A stretch of 8,434 nucleotides of DNA from JBBIOI01 sp037443425 (GCA_037443425.1 JBBIOI010000140.1:1-8434), one strand, 5' to 3'; counted from the stretch's first letter, positions 1-6,448 are shown. Notes: generated by a model not told the origin, from the letters alone. Numbers and translations are program-made.

Positions 1-67
1 TTAACTCAGAAAAACGTATAGTTCGCTTCGTGATTTAGATTTATATTTGCTCTCAAAAGAAGAACAC

Positions 68-111
68 ATGAAAAATATCCCTTTTTTCAGAGATCTCTAT
101 TAGTTTTCTTG
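68..111 (+). other. Probable true N-terminus of the first GcvH-like gene, separated by a frameshift at a T6 run
   Basis: An ATG at 68 lies just downstream of an AAAAGAAG purine stretch that could act as a ribosome binding site. It reads MKNIPFFRDLY and then stops at 101-103. Adding one T to the run of six T (82-87) moves this start into the frame of the 109-783 gene. The joined N-terminus then reads MKNIPFFQRSLLVFLTLL and continues into the existing helix, giving a complete membrane anchor like that of the paralogue at 3066. The shift could be a sequencing or assembly error, a real mutation, or transcriptional slippage. The sequence alone cannot separate these. Confidence 0.5.
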
Positions 112-783
112 ACACTATTGGTTGCAATATCAATCGAAGTTTTAAAGCAAAGGAAAGCACGTAAAATTGATGAACCCGTTGCACTGGCTGAAGCAAGACA
201 TGATGTCTCACCTACAGTAATCAATTTTTCTCCAAGAAGAAACCATCTCAGATTTCCAAAAGGCTTCTATTATCACAATGGCCATGCCTGGGCAAAACTT
301 GAAGAAAAAGATGTAGTCAGATTGGGAATAGATGATCTTACTCAGAGAGTAATGGGAAATATCGAGGCAATAGAAATCCCCAAAATTGGTGAAGATTTAA
401 ACCAAGGAGGGGTGGCATGGAAGATATCACATGGTAAAAGAAAATTAAGTCAGCTTTCCCCACTGGGCGGGAAAGTTATAGAGGTCAATGAAAAGTTGAA
501 GCAAGACCCATCCATTATAAATCAATCTCCTTATGAAGATGGATGGATTGTAAAAATAAGACCTAAAAACCTTGGAGAAGAATTACCTGAACTTATGGAT
601 TCATTACAAATGAAGATCCATTTTGATCAAGTGAAAGCAAGATTAAGGGCATCATTTGATCATGCCTTAGGAACGGTTTATGGCGATGGAGAAGAGATTA
701 TAACAAATGCATCAGATAAGCTTGACGAAAAATGGTGGAAGATCCTTGTTACACAATTATTTCATTCCTCACCAGAGAATTGA
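109..783 (+). CDS. Membrane-anchored GcvH-like (lipoyl-fold) protein, paralogue 1; 5' end uncertain
   Basis: This protein resembles the H protein of the glycine cleavage system, which carries a swinging lipoyl arm, but no other glycine cleavage gene is nearby. The H-protein fold spans about residues 50-152: YYHNGHAW at 54-61, VRLGIDDLTQ at 70-79, then SPLGGKVIEVNE at 117-128 and the SPYEDGWIVKI block at 140-150. Aligned by eye to GcvH, Lys110 falls on the lipoylated lysine, although the surrounding ESVKA motif is replaced by SHGKRK. Residues 1-12 are the end of a hydrophobic helix followed by a basic stretch (KQRKARK), which suggests a membrane anchor with the domain in the cytoplasm. Residues 165-220 form an extra C-terminal region with a VYGDG motif that GcvH lacks. 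The TTG start at 109 has no Shine-Dalgarno site and cuts the helix short; the reading frame is open back to 34. It heads an apparent operon with the HybA/HybB pair. The lipoyl-fold call is firm, the function unknown. Confidence 0.8.
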   Translation: MTLLVAISIEVLKQRKARKIDEPVALAEARHDVSPTVINFSPRRNHLRFPKGFYYHNGHAWAKLEEKDVVRLGIDDLTQRVMGNIEAIEIPKIGEDLNQGGVAWKISHGKRKLSQLSPLGGKVIEVNEKLKQDPSIINQSPYEDGWIVKIRPKNLGEELPELMDSLQMKIHFDQVKARLRASFDHALGTVYGDGEEIITNASDKLDEKWWKILVTQLFHSSPEN

Positions 784-794
784 ATAAAATGAAA

Positions 795-802
795 GGGGGG
801 AG
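795..802 (+). promoter_or_regulatory. Ribosome binding site supporting the 28-aa gene
   Basis: GGGGGGAG stands five bases upstream of the ATG at 808 and has no other nearby start codon to serve. The same G-rich style of ribosome binding site precedes the response regulator at 6459 (seven G, 6449-6455). Confidence 0.55.
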
Positions 803-807
803 ATATT

Positions 808-894
808 ATGGTACCGATCTTAGTATTACTGACCATCATTACCTGTATAGGAATTAGGGAGATAGTCAAGAAAAGAAGGGCTTCTATTAGCTAA
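808..894 (+). CDS. Single-helix membrane microprotein, 28 aa
   Basis: This short gene encodes a 28-residue protein starting MVPILVLLTIITCIGI and ending in a basic tail (KKRRASIS). It is one predicted transmembrane helix, and the positive-inside rule places the C-terminus in the cytoplasm. A strong purine-rich ribosome binding site (GGGGGGAG, 795-802) lies five bases before the ATG, the best reason to call it real. It sits 24 bases after the stop of the first GcvH-like gene and 25 bases before the iron-sulfur gene, so it would be co-transcribed with them. By eye its helix and tail resemble the anchor of the first GcvH-like protein (LV.LT then I.I..E then K.R.A). A small accessory subunit of the HybA/HybB complex is a reasonable inference. 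No family is recognised. Confidence 0.6.
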   Translation: MVPILVLLTIITCIGIREIVKKRRASIS

Positions 895-919
895 GTGAAA
901 TAAAAGGAGGAGAAAAGAG

Positions 920-1798
920 ATGGAAATTAATAGAAGAAGTTTCCTAAAAATATTTGGAATTGGGATGGCAGGTGCATTTTCAGGAGGCCTACTACTTCCT
1001 AAAAATTCCGTAGGAGTAACTAAAAACGTAGAACCTGAATTTTATGGGATATTGGTCGATACGACTCGTTGTGTTGGATGCCGATCATGTGAGGCCGCCT
1101 GTGCTGAAGCAAACCATTTACCTATTCCAGATATCAGTGATCAATCTGTATTTGAAAAGGAACGTAAGACCTCAACAACCCAGTGGACAGTTGTAAACCG
1201 CTATGAAACCGAGAAGGGAGAGGTCTTTGTAAAAAGACAATGTATGCATTGCAACCAACCAGGATGCGTAGCAGCCTGTTTGGTAAAGGCAATGGAAAAG
1301 AGAAAAGAAGGACCTGTAACCTGGGATACTAATTGTATGGGATGCAGATACTGCATGCCATCCTGTCCATTTGAAATTCCAAAGTTTGAGTTTCAAAGTG
1401 CCAATCCAAAGATTCAAAAATGTAATATGTGCTGGGAGAGACTGAAAAAGGGTGAAAAACCAGCATGTGTCGAGGCTTGCCCTGAAGGAGCCCTCTTTTT
1501 TGGCCTAAGAAGAGAGATTATCCACGAGGCCAATAGAAGAATCTATCAAAAACCTAATGACTATTTCCCCCATATCTATGGAGAGCATGAAGTTGGAGGA
1601 ACAGGATATCTCTATATCTCTAAGGTCCCTTTTGAACAGATAGGTTTCAGGACAGACCTTGGAACAACCCCATATCCTGAATTTACAAAGGGTTTTCTTT
1701 ATTCTGTCCCGTTGGTATTACTTCTTTGGCCCTCGTTCTTAATCGGGGTCAATGCCTTAACAAAGCGTGAAGAGCATAAAGGAGGAAGGATAAAATGA
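920..1798 (+). CDS. hybA: Tat-exported four-cluster [4Fe-4S] protein, HybA-like
   Basis: This is an electron-transfer subunit that would sit on the periplasmic face and pass electrons between a catalytic partner and the membrane quinone subunit encoded next. A twin-arginine signal is visible at residues 4-10 (NRRSFLK), followed by a hydrophobic stretch to about 27. Sixteen cysteines fit four [4Fe-4S] clusters: C51/54/57/61, C108/111/116/120, C139/142/145/149 and C168/171/183/187. The second group ends in Cys-Leu where Cys-Pro is usual. Residues 258-279 form a C-terminal membrane helix, as in HybA of hydrogenase 2, and this favours HybA over DsrO-type or NrfC-type relatives. A strong ribosome binding site (AAGGAGGAG, 903-911) precedes the ATG. 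The stop overlaps the start of the next gene as ATGA. The family call is firm; the symbol is by similarity only, because no hydrogenase subunit is seen here. Confidence 0.85.
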   Translation: MEINRRSFLKIFGIGMAGAFSGGLLLPKNSVGVTKNVEPEFYGILVDTTRCVGCRSCEAACAEANHLPIPDISDQSVFEKERKTSTTQWTVVNRYETEKGEVFVKRQCMHCNQPGCVAACLVKAMEKRKEGPVTWDTNCMGCRYCMPSCPFEIPKFEFQSANPKIQKCNMCWERLKKGEKPACVEACPEGALFFGLRREIIHEANRRIYQKPNDYFPHIYGEHEVGGTGYLYISKVPFEQIGFRTDLGTTPYPEFTKGFLYSVPLVLLLWPSFLIGVNALTKREEHKGGRIK

Positions 1799-3087
1799 AT
1801 GAAAACGTCGTAAATCCAGAGATTAGAAATCTAAAAGATTTCTTCTATTTTATTCGGAAAGAACTCAGACCTAAAGGCAAAATTTTTACACCCTTTAATA
1901 TCATCTCTTTTCCCATAATCTTGCTTGGAGCCGCACTGGTTATAATCCGTCTACTTAAAGGATTAGGATCGGTCACAAACCTCTCTCAGGAATTCCCATG
2001 GGGAATCTGGATTGGATTTGATGTTATGGTTGGTGTAGCATTTGCTGGGGGTGCATATATCCTTACCTTTGTTGTTTATATCCTCCGGCAAGAAAAGTAC
2101 CATCCAGTAGTTAGGGCTACTGTCCTTAACGGATTTCTCGCATATGTCTTTTATGCTGGTGCCATATTCCTTGATCTTGGTCGCTGGTGGAATATAGTCA
2201 ATCCTATCATTGGGAATAAATTTGGGGTCAATTCAGTGTTATTCCTTGTTTCATGGCACTTCTTACTATATATGATATCTCTGTTCATCGAATTTTCTCC
2301 AACTATTGCAGAATGGCTTGGATTAAAAAGGATTAGAAGAATCCTTACCACCCTTACAATTGGAGCTGTAATCTTTGGTATTGCACTTTCAACACTCCAT
2401 CAATCCGGGCTTGGTGCCTTATTTTTGATGGCTAAAGATAAGATTCACCCCCTCTGGTATACCGAGTTTATTCCTGTCCTATTCTTTGTATCAAGTGTAT
2501 TTGCTGGACTCTCAATGGTGATATTTGAGGGGACAATCAGTCATAAAGTCTTTAGCAATCAGATTGATCCAGAACATCATGAGTCATTTAATCAAATCCT
2601 TATTGGTTTAGGGAAAGGTTGCGCAGGTGCCCTATTTGTCTATTTCTTTATGAAGATACTGATACTCATTCATAGCAAACAATGGACCCTCTTAGCCACA
2701 CCAATGGGTACATGGTATTTGATAGAGGTAATCGGTCTTGTTCTGCTACCATGCATGCTTTTCTTTCATGGGGTCAGATATCAAAACTTAACCGTCATCA
2801 AGATGGCTGCTATCATCACAATGCTTGGTGTTATTATTAATCGCCTGAATTACTCAATCATTGCATATAAGTGGTATGTACCTTTAAGCCAAAGATATAT
2901 CCCTTCATGGATGGAAATCGTTATAACCCTCGCCATTATTTTCACAGAGGTATGGGTATTTAGATGGATTGTCAACAGAATGCCCGTCTTAAGAGAATCA
3001 CCCGAATGGGTATATGAAGAAAAGACTCTTCCAAAAGAGATTATAATAAGAAAGGAGGTTCCAAAATGGAAGGCTTCCGTTATGTAG
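1795..3087 (+). CDS. hybB: HybB/NrfD-family integral membrane subunit
   Basis: This is a roughly ten-helix membrane protein of the HybB branch of the NrfD/PsrC family, which exchanges electrons between a periplasmic iron-sulfur subunit and the quinone pool. Hydrophobic segments lie near residues 35-55, 69-96, 110-127, 145-165, 184-210, 222-245, 268-292, 305-326, 333-350 and 372-393. HybB-like signatures include FPWGIWIGFDV (67-77), LDLGRWWN (126-133), STLHQSGLGALF (199-210) and HPLWYTEFIPVLFF (218-231). The length of 430 residues is ordinary for HybB. The start codon overlaps the stop of the HybA-like gene (ATGA), with AAGGAGGAAGG just upstream, so translation is probably coupled. The family has no haem of its own. 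The catalytic partner is not in this window, and the direction of electron flow cannot be told from sequence. Confidence 0.87.
   Translation: MNENVVNPEIRNLKDFFYFIRKELRPKGKIFTPFNIISFPIILLGAALVIIRLLKGLGSVTNLSQEFPWGIWIGFDVMVGVAFAGGAYILTFVVYILRQEKYHPVVRATVLNGFLAYVFYAGAIFLDLGRWWNIVNPIIGNKFGVNSVLFLVSWHFLLYMISLFIEFSPTIAEWLGLKRIRRILTTLTIGAVIFGIALSTLHQSGLGALFLMAKDKIHPLWYTEFIPVLFFVSSVFAGLSMVIFEGTISHKVFSNQIDPEHHESFNQILIGLGKGCAGALFVYFFMKILILIHSKQWTLLATPMGTWYLIEVIGLVLLPCMLFFHGVRYQNLTVIKMAAIITMLGVIINRLNYSIIAYKWYVPLSQRYIPSWMEIVITLAIIFTEVWVFRWIVNRMPVLRESPEWVYEEKTLPKEIIIRKEVPKWKASVM
3051..3059 (+). promoter_or_regulatory. Shine-Dalgarno site inside the end of the HybB-like gene
   Basis: AAAGGAGGT lies six bases before the ATG at 3066 and within the last codons of the upstream gene. 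It fixes this start and supports deliberate overlap of the two reading frames. Confidence 0.7.
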
Positions 3088-3764
3088 ATATCTTTGCAAC
3101 TAAACACATTGAATATTTATTGGTGATAGGTTTTTTGATTCTCTTCATTCCCTTCTGGCGATTCTTAAATAAGCCGGTAAGGGCAGCCTTCGCAGTAAAG
3201 GAAAGGGTCATATCCTCGTTGAGCGAATGGTTTCATCTCCCTGAAGAATTATATTACCACCTCGGACATACATGGGCCTTTCCAGAAGATAAGGATTTGG
3301 TGAAAGTTGGAATTGACGATTTCGCCCAAAAATTGGTTGGAAGGATTGAAGGGATTAAACTCCCAAGTCCTGGTTCAAAGATTTCTCAAGGCGATAAGGC
3401 TTGGATGTTAAAGATTGACTCAAAGTTGATTGATATGCTATCACCCGTAGATGGGAAAGTAGTAGCTATAAATGAAGAGGTACTTAATTCACCTGAAAAG
3501 ATTAATAGTGACCCTTACAATAACTGGTTGATAAAGGTTGAAAGCCCAAAATTTTCAATTAATAAAAGAAATCTACTCAGAGGTGCATTGGCAAAAAAAT
3601 GGATGGAAGAGGTAAGGGAGAATCTGATTTTGAGAATGAATTACAACATTGGTGTCGTTTATCAAGATGGTGGCGTGATTGTTGATGGGATGGCTAAGAG
3701 CTTGGATAGAGAGAAATGGGATGAGATCATAAAAGATTTCTTTTTGGTCTCGGAAGCCCAATAA
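3066..3764 (+). CDS. Membrane-anchored GcvH-like protein, paralogue 2, with shifted lipoyl-site lysine
   Basis: This second H-protein-like protein has an intact N-terminal anchor: hydrophobic residues 16-34 (EYLLVIGFLILFIPFWRFL) followed by a basic stretch. The lipoyl-type domain runs from about 57 to 160, with YYHLGHTW at 63-70, VGIDDFAQ at 81-88, SPVDGKVVAINEE at 126-138 and DPYNNWLIKV at 149-158. In a gap-free alignment to GcvH the lipoylated lysine corresponds to Ser119, with a lysine one place later (Lys120), so normal lipoylation is doubtful but not excluded. A C-terminal region (about 168-230) with VVYQDG at 197-202 and an aromatic tail matches the first paralogue. The gene overlaps the HybB-like gene by 22 bases and has a strong ribosome binding site (AAAGGAGGT, 3051-3059), so it is almost certainly co-expressed with it. 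Function unknown; a role at the membrane redox complex is inferred. Confidence 0.82.
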   Translation: MEGFRYVDIFATKHIEYLLVIGFLILFIPFWRFLNKPVRAAFAVKERVISSLSEWFHLPEELYYHLGHTWAFPEDKDLVKVGIDDFAQKLVGRIEGIKLPSPGSKISQGDKAWMLKIDSKLIDMLSPVDGKVVAINEEVLNSPEKINSDPYNNWLIKVESPKFSINKRNLLRGALAKKWMEEVRENLILRMNYNIGVVYQDGGVIVDGMAKSLDREKWDEIIKDFFLVSEAQ

Positions 3765-3782
3765 GCAGAATGTTTATTCATA

Positions 3783-3817
3783 GTAAGATATTCTTTAAAA
3801 TAAAAGGATATGCTTAC
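3783..3817 (+). other. Possible hairpin just upstream of the ribosome binding site at 3818
   Basis: GTAAG then ATATTC (3783-3793) can pair with GGATAT and CTTAC (3806-3811 and 3813-3817), with one bulged G at 3812 and one G-T wobble. The stem has 11 pairs around a 12-base A/T loop. No T run follows, so it is not a typical terminator. It ends directly before GGAG (3818-3821), the ribosome binding site of the gene at 3830. It could affect translation or mRNA processing, or be chance in AT-rich DNA. Confidence 0.3.
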
Positions 3818-3829
3818 GGAGAATAAAAA

Positions 3830-4687
3830 ATGGATAAAAAGACATGCTCAAATAAGAAAAACGAAGGTTATACAATAATTCCTGAAAGAGAAATAAAATG
3901 TGTCTGGATGACTGCTGGATTGATCTCTTATAAACTCTGTAAATATAACCTTCAATGCGATCGATGCCCTCTTGATCGTGAATTAAGGAATATACCTCCT
4001 GAAGATATTGAAGAATCTGTAAGATTTGACCCTGGCACTCCCCTTAATGGTGAAGGAAGTGAGGTTCAATCTTCTAAAGAAGAATTAATCAATGTAAAAA
4101 GATCCCTTTTTTATCATGCAGGACACACATGGATTAAGTTTGAAAAGTATGATGAAGTTCGAGTTGGAATAGACCACTTTCTTGCTAAACTTTTAAGGGG
4201 AGTGCAGGTCATCATATTACCTATGCCTAAAAGGCGTGGTGTCTATGGTGAAACCTTATGCTCAATCATTCAGGAAGGGGGTATATTAAATGTCATTTTC
4301 CCCATTAATGGAATTGTCCTCGAAGTTAATCAAAAATTAAAAGATTACCCCCAGCTAATATGTAAAGATCCTCTCAAAGATGGATTCCTGTTAACCACGA
4401 GACCAAAGGATTTTCAACAAGACCAAAAACACCTTTTTTATGGTGAATATGCATTTGATTGGTGTAAAAAAGAGTGGGAACGCTTTAAAGAAACCGCTAT
4501 CTCTAAAATTCCTTCTGATCCCAATAAAAGAAAAGTAGGTATTACAATGCAAGATGGGGAAATCACCATTAAAGAGATAAAAAACTTAATCGAACCGATT
4601 AAATATACCCAATTATTAGACAATTTTCTTAGAGAGGGAGAAAAAATCTATTCGAGGCTTAAAAATAAGATCAACATCGAGTCATAG
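3830..4687 (+). CDS. Soluble GcvH-like protein, paralogue 3, with N-terminal four-cysteine motif and no lipoyl lysine
   Basis: This third H-protein-like protein has no membrane helix. It opens with a cysteine motif, C24-x12-C37-x5-C43-x2-C46 ending in CPLD, which could bind a metal or an iron-sulfur cluster; I recall similar CxxCPxD segments attached to GcvH-like proteins in anaerobic bacteria but cannot check this here. A linker (about 55-90) leads to the lipoyl-type fold at about 91-193, with FYHAGHTW at 94-101, VRVGIDHFLAKL at 110-121, FPINGIVLEVNQKL at 157-170 and DPLKDGFLL at 180-188. The residue aligned to the lipoyl lysine is Gly150 followed by Gly151, so it cannot be lipoylated there. 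The C-terminal region carries GITMQDG (237-243), matching the other two paralogues. It has a GGAG ribosome binding site (3818-3821) and lies 65 bases after paralogue 2. It may be a scaffold or sensor instead of a carrier; function unknown. Confidence 0.78.
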   Translation: MDKKTCSNKKNEGYTIIPEREIKCVWMTAGLISYKLCKYNLQCDRCPLDRELRNIPPEDIEESVRFDPGTPLNGEGSEVQSSKEELINVKRSLFYHAGHTWIKFEKYDEVRVGIDHFLAKLLRGVQVIILPMPKRRGVYGETLCSIIQEGGILNVIFPINGIVLEVNQKLKDYPQLICKDPLKDGFLLTTRPKDFQQDQKHLFYGEYAFDWCKKEWERFKETAISKIPSDPNKRKVGITMQDGEITIKEIKNLIEPIKYTQLLDNFLREGEKIYSRLKNKINIES

Positions 4688-4745
4688 GTTTACATCCTTG
4701 GAGGGGAATCTCCTAAAATTAATTCTTACCAAATTTCTCCTGAAA

Positions 4746-4759
4746 TGTAATAGATTACA
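4746..4759. promoter_or_regulatory. Palindrome TGTAAT-AG-ATTACA, possible operator
   Basis: This is a perfect inverted repeat with six-base arms and a two-base centre, 63 bases upstream of the sensor kinase start. It lies in the only gap longer than 70 bases in the window. A second small inverted repeat (ATTTC/GAAAT, 4733-4746) abuts it. Size and place fit a dimeric regulator site, but such a repeat can arise by chance in AT-rich DNA. No second copy was seen upstream of the first gene. Confidence 0.3.
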
Positions 4760-4822
4760 AGTGCTACGATTAATCTTTATTGATGATTATTAAAAATTGT
4801 GGTAAAAAGAAGTTAGAACTTT

Positions 4823-6448
4823 ATGAAAAGATTACTGTTTATACCTAAAAGTTTGAGTTTTAAACTATACATACTGCTTGTAATCCTTCTTGTTTTATCA
4901 TTTTCAGGAATAATGTATTTCAATATCTCCTCATATACCAAGCACCTTAATGAAAGTGTAATCAATAGCGCCATTCAGGCAAGTGACTTGATAAAACGTT
5001 CAACACGATATTCAATGCTGAAGAATGATAGAGAAAACTTAGCTCAAATTATAAATACCATTGCCAAAGAGAATGGGGTAGAAGGAATAAGGATCTATAA
5101 TAAACCAGGTGCTATAGCATTTTCAGATAACCCCAATGAGATAGGGAATCAAGTAGATAAAAATGCCGAGCAGTGTTATGTCTGTCATGGAAAAGAACCA
5201 GCACCTGCTACACTGAGTCCCAGAAATAGGATAAGAATATTAACCTCTAAAGAGGGCTATCGTATTGTTGGTCTGATTAATCCGATTGAAAATGAACCAG
5301 ATTGTTACAATGCAGAATGCCATGCCCATTCTCATAAGGACAAACTCCTTGGACTATTAGATGTTAAGATGTCCTTAAAATCTGTTGACGAAGAAACAAA
5401 CAGGACTCGAAGAAAGATGATTCTATTTTCGAGTTTCATGATTATTATAACTGCCTTACTTTTTGCAGGATTTATCATCCGCCTCATACATATCCCTATT
5501 CGAAAGCTTACAAAAGGAACAAAAGAGGTTGCCAATCTAAATTTGGATTATAAAATAGATTTTAAATCAAGTGATGAGATTGGTGAATTAGCACGATCTT
5601 TTAATAAGATGACAGAGGAGCTTAAAGCGGCTAACGAAGCAAATCAGCAGTGGGCAGCAACTCTTGAAAAGAAGATTAAAGAAAAAAGTGAAGAACTCAA
5701 GAAGGCTCAGGCTCACATGATCTTGGTTGAAAAGATTGCATCGCTCGGAAAACTTTCAGCGGTTGTAGCCCATGAAATTAATAATCCCTTATCAGGTATC
5801 CTCACCTATGCAAGTTTGTGTCTAAAAATAGCTCAAAATCATTCACTATCGCAAGATGAAAAAAATTCTCTTCTTAAATATCTATCCATTATTAAAGATG
5901 AAACAAAAAGATGTGGGGATATTGTTAAAAACCTGCTGGTTTTTGCGAAAAAGGATTTTGGCAAATGGAATGAAGAGAGTCTACACAAAATCATCCGAAA
6001 TAGCATACAGTTGGTTAAACATAATATTGAGATGAAAGAGTTAGAGCTTATTGAGGAATATACAGATAGTAATGATATAATCTTTTGTGATCCAATAGGG
6101 ATCCAACACATATTTGTTGCATTATTTATAAATGCTATTGAAGCCATGTCAAAAGGAGGGAAACTAAAGATAAAAACAGAGTCTGTAAATGGAGGAGATG
6201 AATTTCAGATAACTGTTTCTGATACAGGTTGTGGAATCCCTGAGGATATCCTTTCCCATATATTCGAACCTTTTTTCTCTACAAAGGAGTCAAGTGGTTT
6301 GGGCTTGGCAGTAGTCTACAGCATTATAGAACAGCATGAGGGAAAAATAAATGTAGAATCCAAACCAAATGAGGGAACAAAGTTTATTATCAATCTTCCG
6401 AGAAGACCCCTTAAAAAAGAAACCAACCAATCTTTATTAGATCCATAA
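4823..6448 (+). CDS. Membrane sensor histidine kinase with two c-type haem motifs in the periplasmic domain
   Basis: This is a two-component sensor that probably detects periplasmic redox state or a small ligand through haem. A membrane helix at about 13-33 is followed by a periplasmic domain (about 34-197) with a classical haem c site CYVCH (118-122) and a second, longer site CYNAECH (161-167, CX4CH, a spacing known from cytochromes c3). A second helix lies at about 199-221, then a HAMP domain (about 222-275, with DEIGELARSFNKM at 251-263) and a coiled coil (about 265-305). The HisKA domain has the phosphoacceptor His317 in AHEINNPLSG. The ATPase domain has the N box around Asn437, the G1 box DTGCGIP (467-473), the F box FEPFFSTK and the G2 box SGLGLAVV (491-498). 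All catalytic motifs look intact. The start has only a weak ribosome binding site. It pairs with the response regulator ten bases downstream. Confidence 0.9.
   Translation: MKRLLFIPKSLSFKLYILLVILLVLSFSGIMYFNISSYTKHLNESVINSAIQASDLIKRSTRYSMLKNDRENLAQIINTIAKENGVEGIRIYNKPGAIAFSDNPNEIGNQVDKNAEQCYVCHGKEPAPATLSPRNRIRILTSKEGYRIVGLINPIENEPDCYNAECHAHSHKDKLLGLLDVKMSLKSVDEETNRTRRKMILFSSFMIIITALLFAGFIIRLIHIPIRKLTKGTKEVANLNLDYKIDFKSSDEIGELARSFNKMTEELKAANEANQQWAATLEKKIKEKSEELKKAQAHMILVEKIASLGKLSAVVAHEINNPLSGILTYASLCLKIAQNHSLSQDEKNSLLKYLSIIKDETKRCGDIVKNLLVFAKKDFGKWNEESLHKIIRNSIQLVKHNIEMKELELIEEYTDSNDIIFCDPIGIQHIFVALFINAIEAMSKGGKLKIKTESVNGGDEFQITVSDTGCGIPEDILSHIFEPFFSTKESSGLGLAVVYSIIEQHEGKINVESKPNEGTKFIINLPRRPLKKETNQSLLDP

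Noticed and set aside
1..67. Possible tail of an upstream gene (an open frame ending in TAG at 36-38)
   Set aside because: Only about a dozen codons are visible and they match nothing I recognise; it cannot be told from non-coding sequence.
109..114. TTGACA, a perfect -35 hexamer
   Set aside because: It lies inside the hydrophobic-helix codons of the first gene and no acceptable -10 hexamer follows at 16-18 bases.
109..783. True glycine cleavage H protein (gcvH)
   Set aside because: It has a membrane anchor, an extra C-terminal region and an altered lipoyl-site context, there are two paralogues, and no glycine cleavage partners are nearby.
2253..2270. TGGCAC resembling a sigma-54 -24 element
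   Set aside because: It is inside the HybB-like gene and lacks a -12 GC at the right spacing. The TGGCAC near 4034 fails in the same way.
4700..4713. GGAG/CTCC inverted repeat after the third GcvH-like gene as a terminator
   Set aside because: The stem has only four pairs and no T run follows.
5839..6147. Reverse-strand open frame of 102 codons
   Set aside because: It is antisense to the conserved HisKA and ATPase region of the kinase, and its translation has no recognisable features.
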